A DNA stretch of 64,000 nucleotides from Ricinus communis (taxonomy: Eukaryota; Streptophyta; Magnoliopsida; Malpighiales; Euphorbiaceae), in assembly GCF_019578655.1 (NCBI RefSeq), contig NC_063256.1, forward strand, positions 10,044,001 to 10,108,000. Direction: 5' to 3'. Of this stretch, positions 38,061 through 49,629 are shown in pieces. The notes beneath the pieces were generated by a model, which ran no database searches, was not told where the DNA came from, and saw only the letters and a program-made list of their open reading frames with translations. The position numbers and the translations under genes are program-made. Numbering within the stretch: position 1 is the stretch's first letter; every line of letters begins with the position of its first letter.

Positions 38061-38688
38061 ATCGGACGGCTGAAAATATTTAAAACTGCCCTGGCAATCG
38101 TAAGCACGTGATGTAATTAGGATTGCATGGCTCCAAAGCGTAGTTCCTATACCAGGGAACCAGAACTTTGCCCCTTCTCTTTCTTTTAATTAAAAAAGAA
38201 ATAACGGCAAGAAAAGTTGCAAAAGACAAAAACCAAAAAGAACTTGTAAACAGTGAAAGAAATTTTTCTTATTTGTTAAGAGAAAAAAAATAGAAATAGA
38301 CAGCGAGAGAAGACCGGTATACTATACATGAACTCGAGAGCTATAGAAATGGTATATTTTACCAGATTAAACAGAAACCGTCTGATTAACATGATTCTAC
38401 ACATCGGACGGTGACTTGTGATTCTATAGAATTTACCTTTTTCTGCAATTTGAACTCCTTAAAATTTCCTGAGTTGTGTGTCACTCTTTGGTCTTTGTAT
38501 CTGAAAACAGCTCTTGTCTCTCTCTGTCTCTTTCTCTCTCTCTCTGACTCAATACCTTCTTTTCATTCTCTTCTTTTATCGTTTTCTTCACTTAGATCTC
38601 TTTCTCCCCCTCTCTCTCTCTCTCATTTTGTATTTCTCTTCCGATGATTATCAGATCCGTGATTATGATTATTTTAGCACCGTCCGAT
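38061..38688 (+). promoter_or_regulatory. CRK promoter/leader with repeated ATCGGACGGY motif
   Basis: The motif ATCGGACGG(T/C), or its reverse complement with at most one change, occurs four times: 38061-38070, 38377-38386 (ACCGTCTGAT), 38403-38412 and 38679-38688. A G-box CACGTG lies at 38105-38110. CT-rich runs (about 38516-38547 and 38608-38631) look like a 5'-leader pyrimidine tract. The region lies just upstream of the CRK start codon. The repetition is seen in the sequence; the regulatory role is inferred. Confidence 0.5.
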
Positions 38689-38694
38689 GTGTAG
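38644..38694 (+). other. Possible upstream ORF (16 codons) of the CRK gene
   Basis: An ATG at 38644 opens a 16-codon frame that ends at TAG 38692-38694, 85 bases before the CRK start. A second short frame starts at 38688 and ends at 38714. Both would be translated upstream ORFs if the transcript begins at or before the CT-rich leader. No cDNA evidence is available here. Confidence 0.35.
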
Positions 38695-38779
38695 ACTTTT
38701 GAATTTTGACTGAGTGAAGAGTGTTGATCTGATACAGCATCAGAGCAGCGTTACAAGAAAAGGAAAAAAAAAAAGAAAG

Positions 38780-41700
38780 ATGGGACAGTGTTACGGGAAG
38801 ACTAATCCAACCAACGAGAATGACACCACAACAACAATAGTCACCACCGCCGATCCCAACCAAACTCCGTTACGGCCATCAACGCCACGTAACGGCGTTC
38901 CGTCAGTTAAGAACACACCAGCTAGATCATTTAACCACCCCAGTCCCTGGCCAAGTCCCTATCCACATGGCGTTTCGGCAAGTCCACTTCCAGGAGGTGT
39001 TTCGCCTTCTCCGGCTAGAGCTTCGACTCCGAGGAGATTCTTCCGGCGGCCGTTTCCTCCGCCGTCTCCTGCAAAGCATATAGCTGCTTCTTTGGCTAAG
39101 CGGCTTGGTGGTGGCGCGAAGCCAAAGGAAGGGCCGATACCTGAGCACGGCGGCGCGGAGCCTGATCAGCAGCAACAGCAGTCACTGGATAAGAGCTTCG
39201 GATACAGCAAGAATTTCGGAGCAAAGTATGAATTGGGAAAGGAAGTGGGAAGGGGGCATTTTGGTCATACTTGCTCTGCTAGGGTTAAAAAAGGAGAGCT
39301 TAAAGATCAGCCTGTTGCTGTTAAGATCATATCTAAAGCTAAGGTACTAGAATGCTCTCAATTTTCACTTTTTCATATCTGTCTATAGATTTAATACTGC
39401 ATTCAATTCGTTTCATCTGTGAGGCTATGCTAATTAATCTATCTAGGTATCTGATTAATCTTTTAAGCATGAACTTCATTGGAAAAATAATTTGGAGACC
39501 TGCATTTGCCAATGTTGCTATAGGCTAGAGTTAATTAACAAAATTAATTAATTTATGATGTGTTATTTTCATGTGCATCCAATTTTTGTTGAATGAGGTA
39601 ATACATGCCTGCCTGTGGCTATAATTGGAAGGTAATTTGTTGGAATATTTGTGTCCTTATTTAGTGATCAAGGTTACTGAAATATGGATACTGGAATAAT
39701 TTTTTGTTTATTAAGTGACTATACATATAGTTAATTCTCCCAAGATACCGGCAATGTTGCAAGGATATTGGCTAACTTGTCACTTTTTATGAAGATGCAG
39801 TTTTGTGTCGTGTAGTGCGGTAGCCTTAGCAGTTTGTTGTGGTTAATATGTCAAGACTTTAAGGGGACAGTTTTTACAAATGGCATGCTTGTAAGTTATA
39901 AGCATAAAAGTGCGACTAGAATACAAGGTATAATAGGTCATGTACAACTCATGCCAGCCATGTGTTGCAAAGGTGTCTTTCTGCGAGTCAAACTTAGCTT
40001 TATGCAGCTTAGGGAGAGACAAGCTGATGAGAATATTACTAAAGTCTAGAAAATCAGAGCGTGTAGAGTTGGTTGTCTTACCCAAAGCTGATGCAAATTA
40101 TCTGACTTTGCCAACTTGCGCCCAAAACTGAAATGTTATCAACGTATGGGTTATTGATTCATATAGTGATGGAATTATTAGTTACATATCAGCTGGGTAG
40201 AATCACTTGTAATATAAGAGTAGCATATTTTTCGGCATTGTATCAATGAATGAGCTGTAGCCATTTTGCTGATGTATATAGATGATAATTGACAACATGG
40301 ATTTCTGTGATTGCTTGATTTACTAGTCTTACTAGATCCTAGTTCTTTTGTCATTGAAGTTTATCCATTGATGAGAATAAGTGTTTGTTGGATTTTGTAA
40401 ATTCGACCATGATCTTTTAAATCATAGGTAAACTTTCAGCATTAAGGTTAAAATATGGTCAGGAATATAAGATGCTATAAGGTTATACAACTCCTACCCT
40501 GCTACCAATTGTCTTTATCCGAAGTAAATTAATTGTTAGCATTAGTGTGAGAATAACATTTTCCAATAAGGATGATTAGGAAAAGGAAAGGGATCTGACG
40601 TAGCATAGCAACGTTTATTTTGCTAGGCATCCCAACTGTATTTATATTAAGGCATTACTAAATGTTCTTAAAGCACAATGCAATTTTGGGCGGAATTATT
40701 TCTTGATACAAAATTTGAGTATGTGGCATCAAAATCTAGACTAATAATTAAATGAGAAAAATGAGACCATTAATTCAAGGCATTAACTTGTATGCATCAT
40801 AAGCATATAAAAATAGCATATTTCACTTATCTTGTAAATGTTGACCATTAGTTATTTTCCTCCTGTACAATTTCATAAATTTGTCACTTTCTGATTTTTG
40901 TATATTATTATGAGATTCTGGTACTCTTTCTTTATATCTAAGATTCTTCCACATAAAAGTTATTTTGCTACTAAAGCTATAGCGTGCACACATAATGTGG
41001 TAACCGTTGTTGTTGATCCCTCCATTTATATAACTAAAATGGTAAACTTGCAAATGGATCACCTTATTTAATTTTCTGCAGACCTGCCAACTTGTTTGGC
41101 TACTAGAAAAGTAATTTGTGGTGGTCTCTTAGGTTTTGATACTTAATATTGTCAATTTTCAATCTTTTATCTTCTAACTTTATAATTGCTCACATTTGGT
41201 AGTTGAACCGTCGCATGACTCAGTGATATAGAATTTGTGCCCTTTTCTCCTCATTTTCTTATGCTCTATTTGTGCTGACAATTGATGATTTCCAGTTAAG
41301 CTTGGATGTTTAACATCTCTAGCAGGATCGACATGTCAGTCCTGGATAGCTTCAGTTAAAATTTTGTTTCAAAAAATACTCAAATTTAGGACCAGTTTTT
41401 TCTTCCATATGATTAGCTGCTGTGTGGATTGTTTATTATCTGCATTTTGATGAGATCTATGCGGCAGATGACAACAGCAATTTCAATTGAAGATGTCCGT
41501 AGGGAGGTAAAAATACTGAAGGCACTATCAGGACATAAGCATCTTGTCAAGTTTTATGATGCATGTGAGGATGCCAATAACGTGTACATAGTAATGGAGT
41601 ATGTCTTCTTTTACCCTTTCTATTCCAAGTTCTTTAGGAAACAGAGTTTAGCATAACTAACCTGCAAGTTGCCATTTTTATCCATTTATCTTTAAATTTG

Positions 41701-44700
41701 GAAATATTTACTAATTGTTGTTTTGGAATTTGTAACTATTGATTGTATTGTTTCACAAAATTTTAGCCCATTTTCTGGACTTTTAGGTTTTAATGCTTTT
41801 ATAAAACTTGTTTGCTTATCAGGTTGTGCGAGGGTGGGGAACTTTTAGACAGAATTTTGGCAAGGTAATGAATTACCTATTATGGTGTGTGTATATAGAC
41901 TTCCAAATATATAATACTGTCCTCTTTCTTGACTTGTCTTAGTCCCATCTTTCTATTTTTCATGGCATCATCCATTAATTTTTCCATTCTGCTTACACAA
42001 AATTGTGTAACGGATCCAGATTCTGTGGACTTTGAAAGGTTATATTAATGCGCAAGATTTTCCTCTGCTGCAGAGGAGGAAGGTACACAGAGGAAGATGC
42101 AAAAGCTATAGTTGTTCAAATCCTGTCAGTGGTGTCATTTTGTCATCTTCAAGGAGTTGTACACCGTGACTTAAAGCCAGAGGTTTTTTCTTCTTACACT
42201 CCATGCATCTGTCTTTCCTCCTATCAATGCTGCTTAGCATCTCTCTCCCCCTGTCTCTTCTCTCTCTCTCGTGTGGGCAATGTTCTATGCTGTGTATCTC
42301 TTTGATGGGTAGTGGGTGTGGGGGTCATAGGTATTTTTTTGCTCCATGATCATTCATGATTAACTCCTCTTTCATTTCTTAATTACAGAATTTCCTTTTC
42401 ACTTCTGGGGGTGAAGATGCTGATATGAGGCTTATTGACTTTGGTCTTTCTGATTTTATCCGGCCAGGTAATGTTGATAAACTTCCCTTTTTTGGTTGGT
42501 ATAAAAAATAAAAGTTATCTTTGTCTTAATGAGGCTACCAGTTGATTTACTTTATCTCTGCAGAAACAGTATTATTCATTTCTTGTCAGCTGCACTTTAC
42601 CGTATCTTCGAATTAGATTTTTCATACTCCTTCATAAAGTGTGAATGTGGAAGCATTGTCACAGTGTTATGCTAATTTATCATCTGGAGATGTTAATCAA
42701 TGTATAGGATAATTTAAAAGCATGAACAAAGCCTTCTGCTTGCACATTAAAAAGTTCAACCACATTACTGATTTTCTTTTTCCTTTAAACATTAGGTAAT
42801 GTATGAAATCAATTTCTTTTTCGGGGTGTAATATTTGCAGATGAAAGGCTCAATGATATTGTTGGAAGTGCATACTATGTTGCACCTGAAGTCCTGCATA
42901 GATCTTACAGTCTGGAGGCAGATATATGGAGCATTGGTGTTATTTCCTATATTTTATTATGTGGAAGCAGGCCTTTCTGGGCACGGACAGAATCAGGAAT
43001 TTTTCGTTCTGTGCTGAGATCTGATCCCAACTTTGATGATTTACCCTGGCCTTCTGTCACTCCGGAGGGTAAGGACTTCGTGAAGAGACTCCTGAACAAG
43101 GACTACAGGAAAAGAATGACTGCTGTCCAAGCTCTAAGTAAGTTAATAATTATTGCTATGTGAAAACATTTACAATGGTGATGAACTAAGGCATGTTGAC
43201 AGATGGTTTTATGTTTTCTCTTACATTGTTATGACATTCTGTTCTGTGTCGAGCAAGTCAATTTCCATGTATGAACTGATAATAATGAGTTGCTAACACT
43301 TGAATGACAGGAATCCTATATTGTTTATTCTTTTAATACAAAATGAACCTTCCAGAAACTACCATTTTCCAACTAAAATAATATAAATGAAACAAGAGCT
43401 CATCCAGCATTTATTTTGCGCAATATCATAAAAGTCTTGCTCTGTGATTTGAATGTGGAAACATCTCAAACGGCTTGGCATCTGAAGTAGTTTGATGTTA
43501 CATGCACCTGTGTGGATTATCCGTTAGCTAAGTCTAACATTACATTTCATGCTTGTCGACAGTGCAGTCCTCTCACAATTTCAAGCATCCATGTCATATT
43601 TCTTATTTTTCAATTTCATTTTCGCTAATGAAACTTCATAATTTGCAGCTCACCCATGGTTGCGGGATGATAGTCGTTCTATACCTTTAGACGTATTGAT
43701 CTATAAGCTAGTAAAGATATATCTCCATGCTACACCATTCAAACGTGCGGCACTGAAGGTATTCTTATCCCAAACTAACTTGTTTTAAAAGGAATTTTTT
43801 TTTTTTGGTTTTCTGGAGCCTTCTAATTATTATTCTAACTTATTGACCTTAATAAAGCAAAAGGTATCTGTGATTGAAACAAAATTGTTTTGGTGTAAAC
43901 ATATTTGACAATGTAATGAAAAAATCTCCACGTGATTTAAGCGGCAAGCATTTGTTAAACTTTTGAGTGACGGCATGCTTATGAAGTTGTTAACTCCAAG
44001 TTAGTGTTTCAAATATGAGATGGAATTTGTGGATGATGTGATCAGTCCTGAGCAAAACCATAACTTTATTGGTGTTGGTTTCTTTTTGTGTTAAAAAAAA
44101 AAAAAGAAATTCTTTGGAATGAGGAATCCTTAAGATTTGGTTTTATCTTCGTAAGATAAAAGGTGGCAGGAGCTTTGAAGTTCCTAATTACTGACTATAA
44201 TGGAGTTCATGCATAGCTAAGTTTCTGAGTTAGGCTTGTGTTTTGGGAATTCATCAAAACATTTTTCTTGTAAAAGTGAAATCATATCTTTTCTATTAAC
44301 TACCCCTATATCAATGTGGTTGGAAATTTTAGGTTTTGCAGGTATTCAAATGCGAAATATCAAAGTATTAGAGTGACAATATTCTCCATTACTTTCAGCT
44401 CATAGTTCTTTTGATGCTCTTGTGATTGTAGGCTCTCTCAAAAGCATTGACCGAGGATGAGCTTGTGTATCTTAGAGCTCAGTTCAGGCTGCTGGAGCCA
44501 AATAGAGATGGGAGCGTCTCTCTTGATAACTTCAAAATGGTTATTCGCTGCTTTTATTTTCATTTAGTCGACTCTGGAGCAGCTATAAATTTACCAAATT
44601 AGATTGTGATCTAAATATTAAACTAGAAATGCAATCTTTTGCAGGCTCTAGTGCATCATGCAACTGATGCCATGAGGGAATCGAGGGTTCCTGAAATTCT

Positions 44701-45488
44701 TAATGCGGTATGGCATGCTTTGTTAGTTTTATTTTTTAATTTTTTGGATACTGCAGTAAGATGTAATTACTTCTGATTTTAAACTTTGCTGACATGCTAT
44801 GATTTTTGCTTGATTCTCTTCAACAGCTGTTGCTTTTGGCCTCCACATGTTAAAAGTAGTTTAAACTTGGAAATCTTCTTTGCTAAATAGGAGGCTAATT
44901 GTCATTTTTTAAGTCCATAAGTTATAATGAGCATCAGTTAATTTCTGTATATGATTTTCACCAACTTCCATAAAGTAATGCCACTTAAATTAAACTCTTC
45001 TATAAAGGATGACCTTCTTCTCTAATATCTCAGACACTTGGTTCTGTTTCTCTATACTTAAATGTTGGATGCCTGCCTAGTCCTAACTCCTTATTTCTTG
45101 GACAGATGGAGGCCCTTGCTTATAGGAAGATGTACTTTGAGGAATTTTGTGCAGCTGCAATCAGCACTTACCAATTAGAAGCACTTGAGGGGTGGGAGCA
45201 AATTGCCTCCACTGCTTTTGAGCATTTTGAGAGGGAGGGTAACAGAGTCATCTCAGTTGAAGAGTTGGCAAGAGTATGTATAATCGTGCTGTTCAATTGT
45301 CTTATACTTATTGCTGTATGAATGTAACTTTAATTCTGTCGGTACTGCAGGAGTTGAATGTTGGCCCTTCAGCCTATTCATTCATCAAAGATTGGATCAG
45401 AAACTCGGATGGAAAGCTTAGTTTACTTGGATATACAAAATTTTTACATGGTGTGACTCTTCGTAGCTCAAATACAAGACATCAATAG
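38780..45488 (+). CDS. CRK: CDPK-related kinase (CRK3/CRK5-like)
   Basis: Eleven exons with GT-AG introns: 38780-39343, 41468-41598, 41823-41864, 42074-42182, 42389-42467, 42841-43137, 43649-43758, 44432-44539, 44645-44707, 45106-45273, 45351-45488. They join in frame to 602 residues, normal for CRKs. MGQCYGK at the start carries Gly2 for N-myristoylation and Cys4 for palmitoylation, so membrane attachment is likely. A Pro/Ser-rich variable region follows. The Ser/Thr kinase domain starts at about Tyr150: Gly loop 157-162, Lys182, Glu201, HRDLKPEN with Asp278, DFG 299-301, APE 323-325. The C-terminal part resembles a CDPK autoinhibitory and EF-hand region, but the loops are degenerate (for example [12 protein letters not shown]), so calcium binding is probably lost, as is usual in CRKs. 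The frame extends upstream only through GTG; 38780 is the first in-frame ATG. Intron 1 is 2,124 bp. Confidence 0.94.
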
Positions 45489-48400
45489 GTTTCTTAGCTT
45501 TTGACATATAGCTTTTTCTCTCTTCTTTTCTTTTTTTTTTAATTATTTTTTTTCTCAAATTATGGCATTTGGAGGACTTGGGGGTTGTCTTTTTTATTTT
45601 TTATTTTTATTTTTTTTAAAAAGGTTGGGGGTACAGAAAGCTGTGCATAAGTGAATATATTAGTGAAGTCAGTTCTGAGATTGTTCAGGCGAAATTTAAA
45701 GTGGAGTTATCCTTGGCGCATTGTAGTGTTGATTGGAGACTAGATTATTTCTGACAACAAAAGTTAGTCACGGTTGGTTTAGATTTAGATTGCTGACAAG
45801 ACAAAACTGTAGTTAAATTCGAGGCTAATTAAGCAGCAAAAGTATTTGGTGATGAATATTGCTTGAATGCTGAGGAGTTGATGTGTGGGATCGTATACTT
45901 TGAAAATGAGACCGAATGGACAAAAGGAATGCGGCACTGCTCTCATACTTAAATCTGAAACTAGACGACGCTGAAATACTCGCCAAATTGTGGGAAGGTC
46001 TTCTATGCCTCCTACAAATATTAAGCGGTCAGACAGACTTCTTTTTTATTACTTTCTTTTAATTTTTTGCTTTTGTTATTGCCATTTAATCACCCGGGTT
46101 GAAAGTGCGATTCCGCCAAATCCAGAATGTTCATTGCCATTTCCATGATCCTACAATGGTCGACCGTTGCCGTACTATACGCATGGTTCTGGCTGGGGTT
46201 CCTTTCTTCTTGCTTGCCCTTTCTTTAGATAAAATAGGAGCAACACAAATGCATTTTTAAACCTAATACATCTAGTTTATATATATATATATATATAAAT
46301 CTGGAGAGAGAATTTTGACCTCCCATGTATAATTTTTTATTTATTAATATAATCTTTTGTTAATTAATAAGTTATTTTTAATTAAATAATAATTATAATC
46401 TACAAAAATTACATTTTGCTTATATTTTTATATTTTATATTAATTAACTAATTATATAATAAATTTTAATTTAAGGAATATCATTATTATTTTTAATATC
46501 AATTGTGTATTAATTAATAAATTGAGATATAAATGTTGCTGAAAATTTTAAAATATGTACTTATTTTTGATGTAATCTTTATTATATATTTAAAATATTA
46601 AAAAATACTCTTAAAAATATCTTAAATTACATTATTTTTCAGAATATAACAAAGAATTATAAAATATCAAAAGGTTAAATAATATCTTTTCGTATGAATT
46701 CATTTTACTTTATTATTTACAAATAAAATAAAATAAAAACAAGTATGAGGACTTTTGGGACACCTCACCCAGCAGTATTCCGAATAGTTTTTGTGATGGT
46801 ATTGGTTACCTAGCAAACCCATAAATTTGATAAAATATATAATCTCCCTCTTTGTTGTGTTATGAGAAAAATCAGAAAAGAAAGGCAGGTTGGGGACGTC
46901 ATGCACAGCGTGTACTCACTATCAAGAGAGCAATGATGAGTGTATGGACTGATTACTGAACCTTTTATTTTTCTTTTTCTTCTTCTTCTTTTGCTTTGGT
47001 CTAAAGCAATATTAGAGTTGACGACCATCTTCTATAAAGTGCATGTATCTGCACTCTTTAACTAAAACACTTATGTAATAAAATCCTCGCTCTTTTCCTC
47101 AAGTGGATGGGCGGTTCCAAGCCCTATTGATCTAATCTGACTATGACCTTCATACAACAAATATTTAAAATTATATTCTTTTGGCTCATTAACAAAGTCA
47201 AATGTACATGAACCTTCATCTACTTACTTCAAAATGAACAAGAAAAACATAATCCCTTCTTCTTCACTATGATGTAATGCTATTCTCCTCTCAGATTCCT
47301 CAATTTGTAAAAATGATCATATGCTTCGTATTTAATGTATGAAGATTCACATGAGAAATTTTATCTGGTGTCCTCTATTATTTCAGTTGCTTTCAAAAAT
47401 ATTCTTCTTCTTTTTTAAAGACAAAATTATACTTCCTTATTTCTTTTAATAATCATTTCTTTTAAATTAAGTTTATCATTTAGAGGAATACATTTATGAT
47501 TTAGAGGAATACATCTTTTAAATTAAGTTTAACAATAAAATTGGCATTGGGATGCTGCATCCAAGTAGATATTTCAAAGTTTGATGGTCGCAATCTTCTC
47601 CTTTCCTTTGCGAGATAGCCAGTTTGTATATTCTGTGGTAGATTCCCTCCACTTTCCTTGTGATGTTATTGTCCAATCACTATCAGATAAGTCTTTTTTT
47701 TTTTCTTATTCATATCTAAATATATATAAATTAATTCTTAAAATGTAACCTGTGTATTATATTTTGACTATTAATTTATATATTTCTAATCTTGATATAC
47801 ATAATTTATTATATATTTAGTGTTATTATTATATATTTAATAATAATTTACATAAATGCAGTTAACATTTTAATTAAATTATCAAAGTAACATCATCTCA
47901 TAAAAATATAAATGATTACTTGTTCACTTCTAAAATAAATATATTTTACAAATATCCCAACCATGTAATATATTATTTCTAGTTTTTCAAAATATTATAA
48001 AACATTTCGTATTAATTCCTATATTTTCTTCCTTTCACTTACTAAATATTCCTCTTTTAATTTATAACTATAATTTTTTATTTTTTATTTTGTTATACTG
48101 GCGCAATAAGATTGATATCCATTTCACATATAAGTGAAATAGGAAGGTAATAGATTATACTACAGCCGGAAAGAAAAATTAAAAGAGGATCATTAGTAAA
48201 TGAGAGGGAGAAAATATAGGAAGTAATAAGGAAACATCTTATAATATTCTGAACCATTAGATATAATACAGTCTATGGTTGAGGTATTATATTAAATATT
48301 TTCATATATTTTTATATCATAAAGTATATTTATTTACACATTTATAAGTGGATCCCTTCTCATATATACATATGGATTGGCATGTTATCCATCTAAATGC

Positions 48401-48702
48401 AAAAACGGTAATGGGTGAACTTGCTAAATTGGAAGTTACAGAAGAGTGTTACCATCACATACAGGTTGTGATGACATATAATTAACAACCCACTTTTACC
48501 TTTAATGTATCTTTGTATGGAAAGCCTCCTATGATTTCTACTAAAAACGTGTTGTATATTCTTTCTTTATAACAATAATAAAGGAAACAAAGTTCAGCTT
48601 CTTTCTTTTAAATACCATAGGCAAATAGTATAATGAGGCAGGAATACAACAGTCTCTGGTCACTTGGGATTTAGTTTTGAGTTAGGAGGGAGGTGAAAAA
48701 GG
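45489..48702. other. CRK 3' flank and XTH upstream region
   Basis: About 45489-46250 is more complex than typical intergenic DNA here and probably includes the CRK 3' UTR and its downstream flank. After that come AT-rich DNA, a short (TA)n run near 46279-46298, and a stretch at 46700-47050 whose open frames match no family. The last few hundred bases should hold the XTH promoter, but I cannot point to a confident TATA box. Confidence 0.45.
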
Positions 48703-49629
48703 ATGGTGATGATTTCTTATCTAAGGTTTTTTATTATGTCAATGTCTTTACCTACTATTTCTGTTTATGGGTTCTCAAAAAATTACACTACCTCAACTTT
48801 CAACCAATCTTTTTCTCGTTTATTTGGAGATAACCACATTGTTTTTCTTGATGATGAAGGTAACTCAGTTCAAATTTCCCTTGATCAAAGTACAGGTTCT
48901 GGTTTCATGTCTCGTGTTTATTACTACTATGCATATTTTAGTGCTTCCATTAAACTTCCAGCAGATTATACTGCTGGAGTGGTGGTTACGTTTTACACAT
49001 CAAATAGCAATATCTATCAAAATTTCCATGATGAGTTAGATTTTGAGTTCTTGGGCAACGTTAGAGGCCAAAATTGGGTTGTGCAAACCAATGTTTATGG
49101 CAATGGAAGCACAAGTAGAGGACGTGAAGAGAGGTACAATCTCTGGTTCGATCCAACCCAAGATTCCCATACCTATAGTATACTTTGGGTTAGTAAATGG
49201 ATCATTTTTTATGTAGATAATGTCCCTATTAGAGAAATTCGAAGGGTTGACGCAATGGGTGGGGATTTCCCTTCGAAGCCTATGTCTTTGTATGCTACAA
49301 TTTGGGATGGTTCTTCTTGGGCAACAGGTGGTGGCAAGTACAAAGTAAATTACCAATACGCCCCTTTTATCGCCATGTACTCGGATTTTGTTTTATATGG
49401 ATGCTCCGTCAACCCGACCCAGAAAGCACAAGCATGTCATGAGGATATAGGGTCAGATTTGAATGCTACTTTTAGTGGCCTAACCAGTCAAGAAAAGATG
49501 AGAATGAAGAATTTCAGGTCGAAATATTTAAAGTATTCTTATTGTGATGATCGTGCCAGATATTCGACTCCGTTGCCTGAGTGTGTAATTGATCCACAAG
49601 AAGCAAGGAAGTTGCAATCAGAAATCTAG
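48703..49629 (+). CDS. Xyloglucan endotransglucosylase/hydrolase (XTH28-like), intronless
   Basis: A 308-residue GH16 enzyme that cuts and rejoins (or hydrolyses) xyloglucan in the cell wall. A hydrophobic N-terminus (about 1-23) is a likely secretion signal. The active site is HDELDFEFLG (109-118), with Glu111 as nucleophile, Asp113, and Glu115 as acid/base. N-glycosylation sequons lie at Asn27, Asn34, Asn134 (GNGST) and Asn254. The xyloglucan-binding tail includes MSLYATIWDGSSWAT (194-208), and cysteines at 234, 245, 281 and 294 fit the C-terminal disulfides. Sequence and length fit the XTH27-30 group (group III), nearest to XTH27/28 by eye. XTH genes normally have two to three introns, yet this frame is uninterrupted from ATG to stop, which suggests a retrocopy or intron loss. 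The ORF is intact and the catalytic residues are kept, so it may be functional. ATGs at codons 3 and 12 are alternative starts. Confidence 0.9.
   Translation: MVMISYLRFFIMSMSLPTISVYGFSKNYTTSTFNQSFSRLFGDNHIVFLDDEGNSVQISLDQSTGSGFMSRVYYYYAYFSASIKLPADYTAGVVVTFYTSNSNIYQNFHDELDFEFLGNVRGQNWVVQTNVYGNGSTSRGREERYNLWFDPTQDSHTYSILWVSKWIIFYVDNVPIREIRRVDAMGGDFPSKPMSLYATIWDGSSWATGGGKYKVNYQYAPFIAMYSDFVLYGCSVNPTQKAQACHEDIGSDLNATFSGLTSQEKMRMKNFRSKYLKYSYCDDRARYSTPLPECVIDPQEARKLQSEI

Noticed and set aside
38714..38779. N-terminal extension of CRK
   Set aside because: It begins with GTG, not ATG, and would destroy the MGQC myristoylation and palmitoylation signal. The start at 38780 is preferred.
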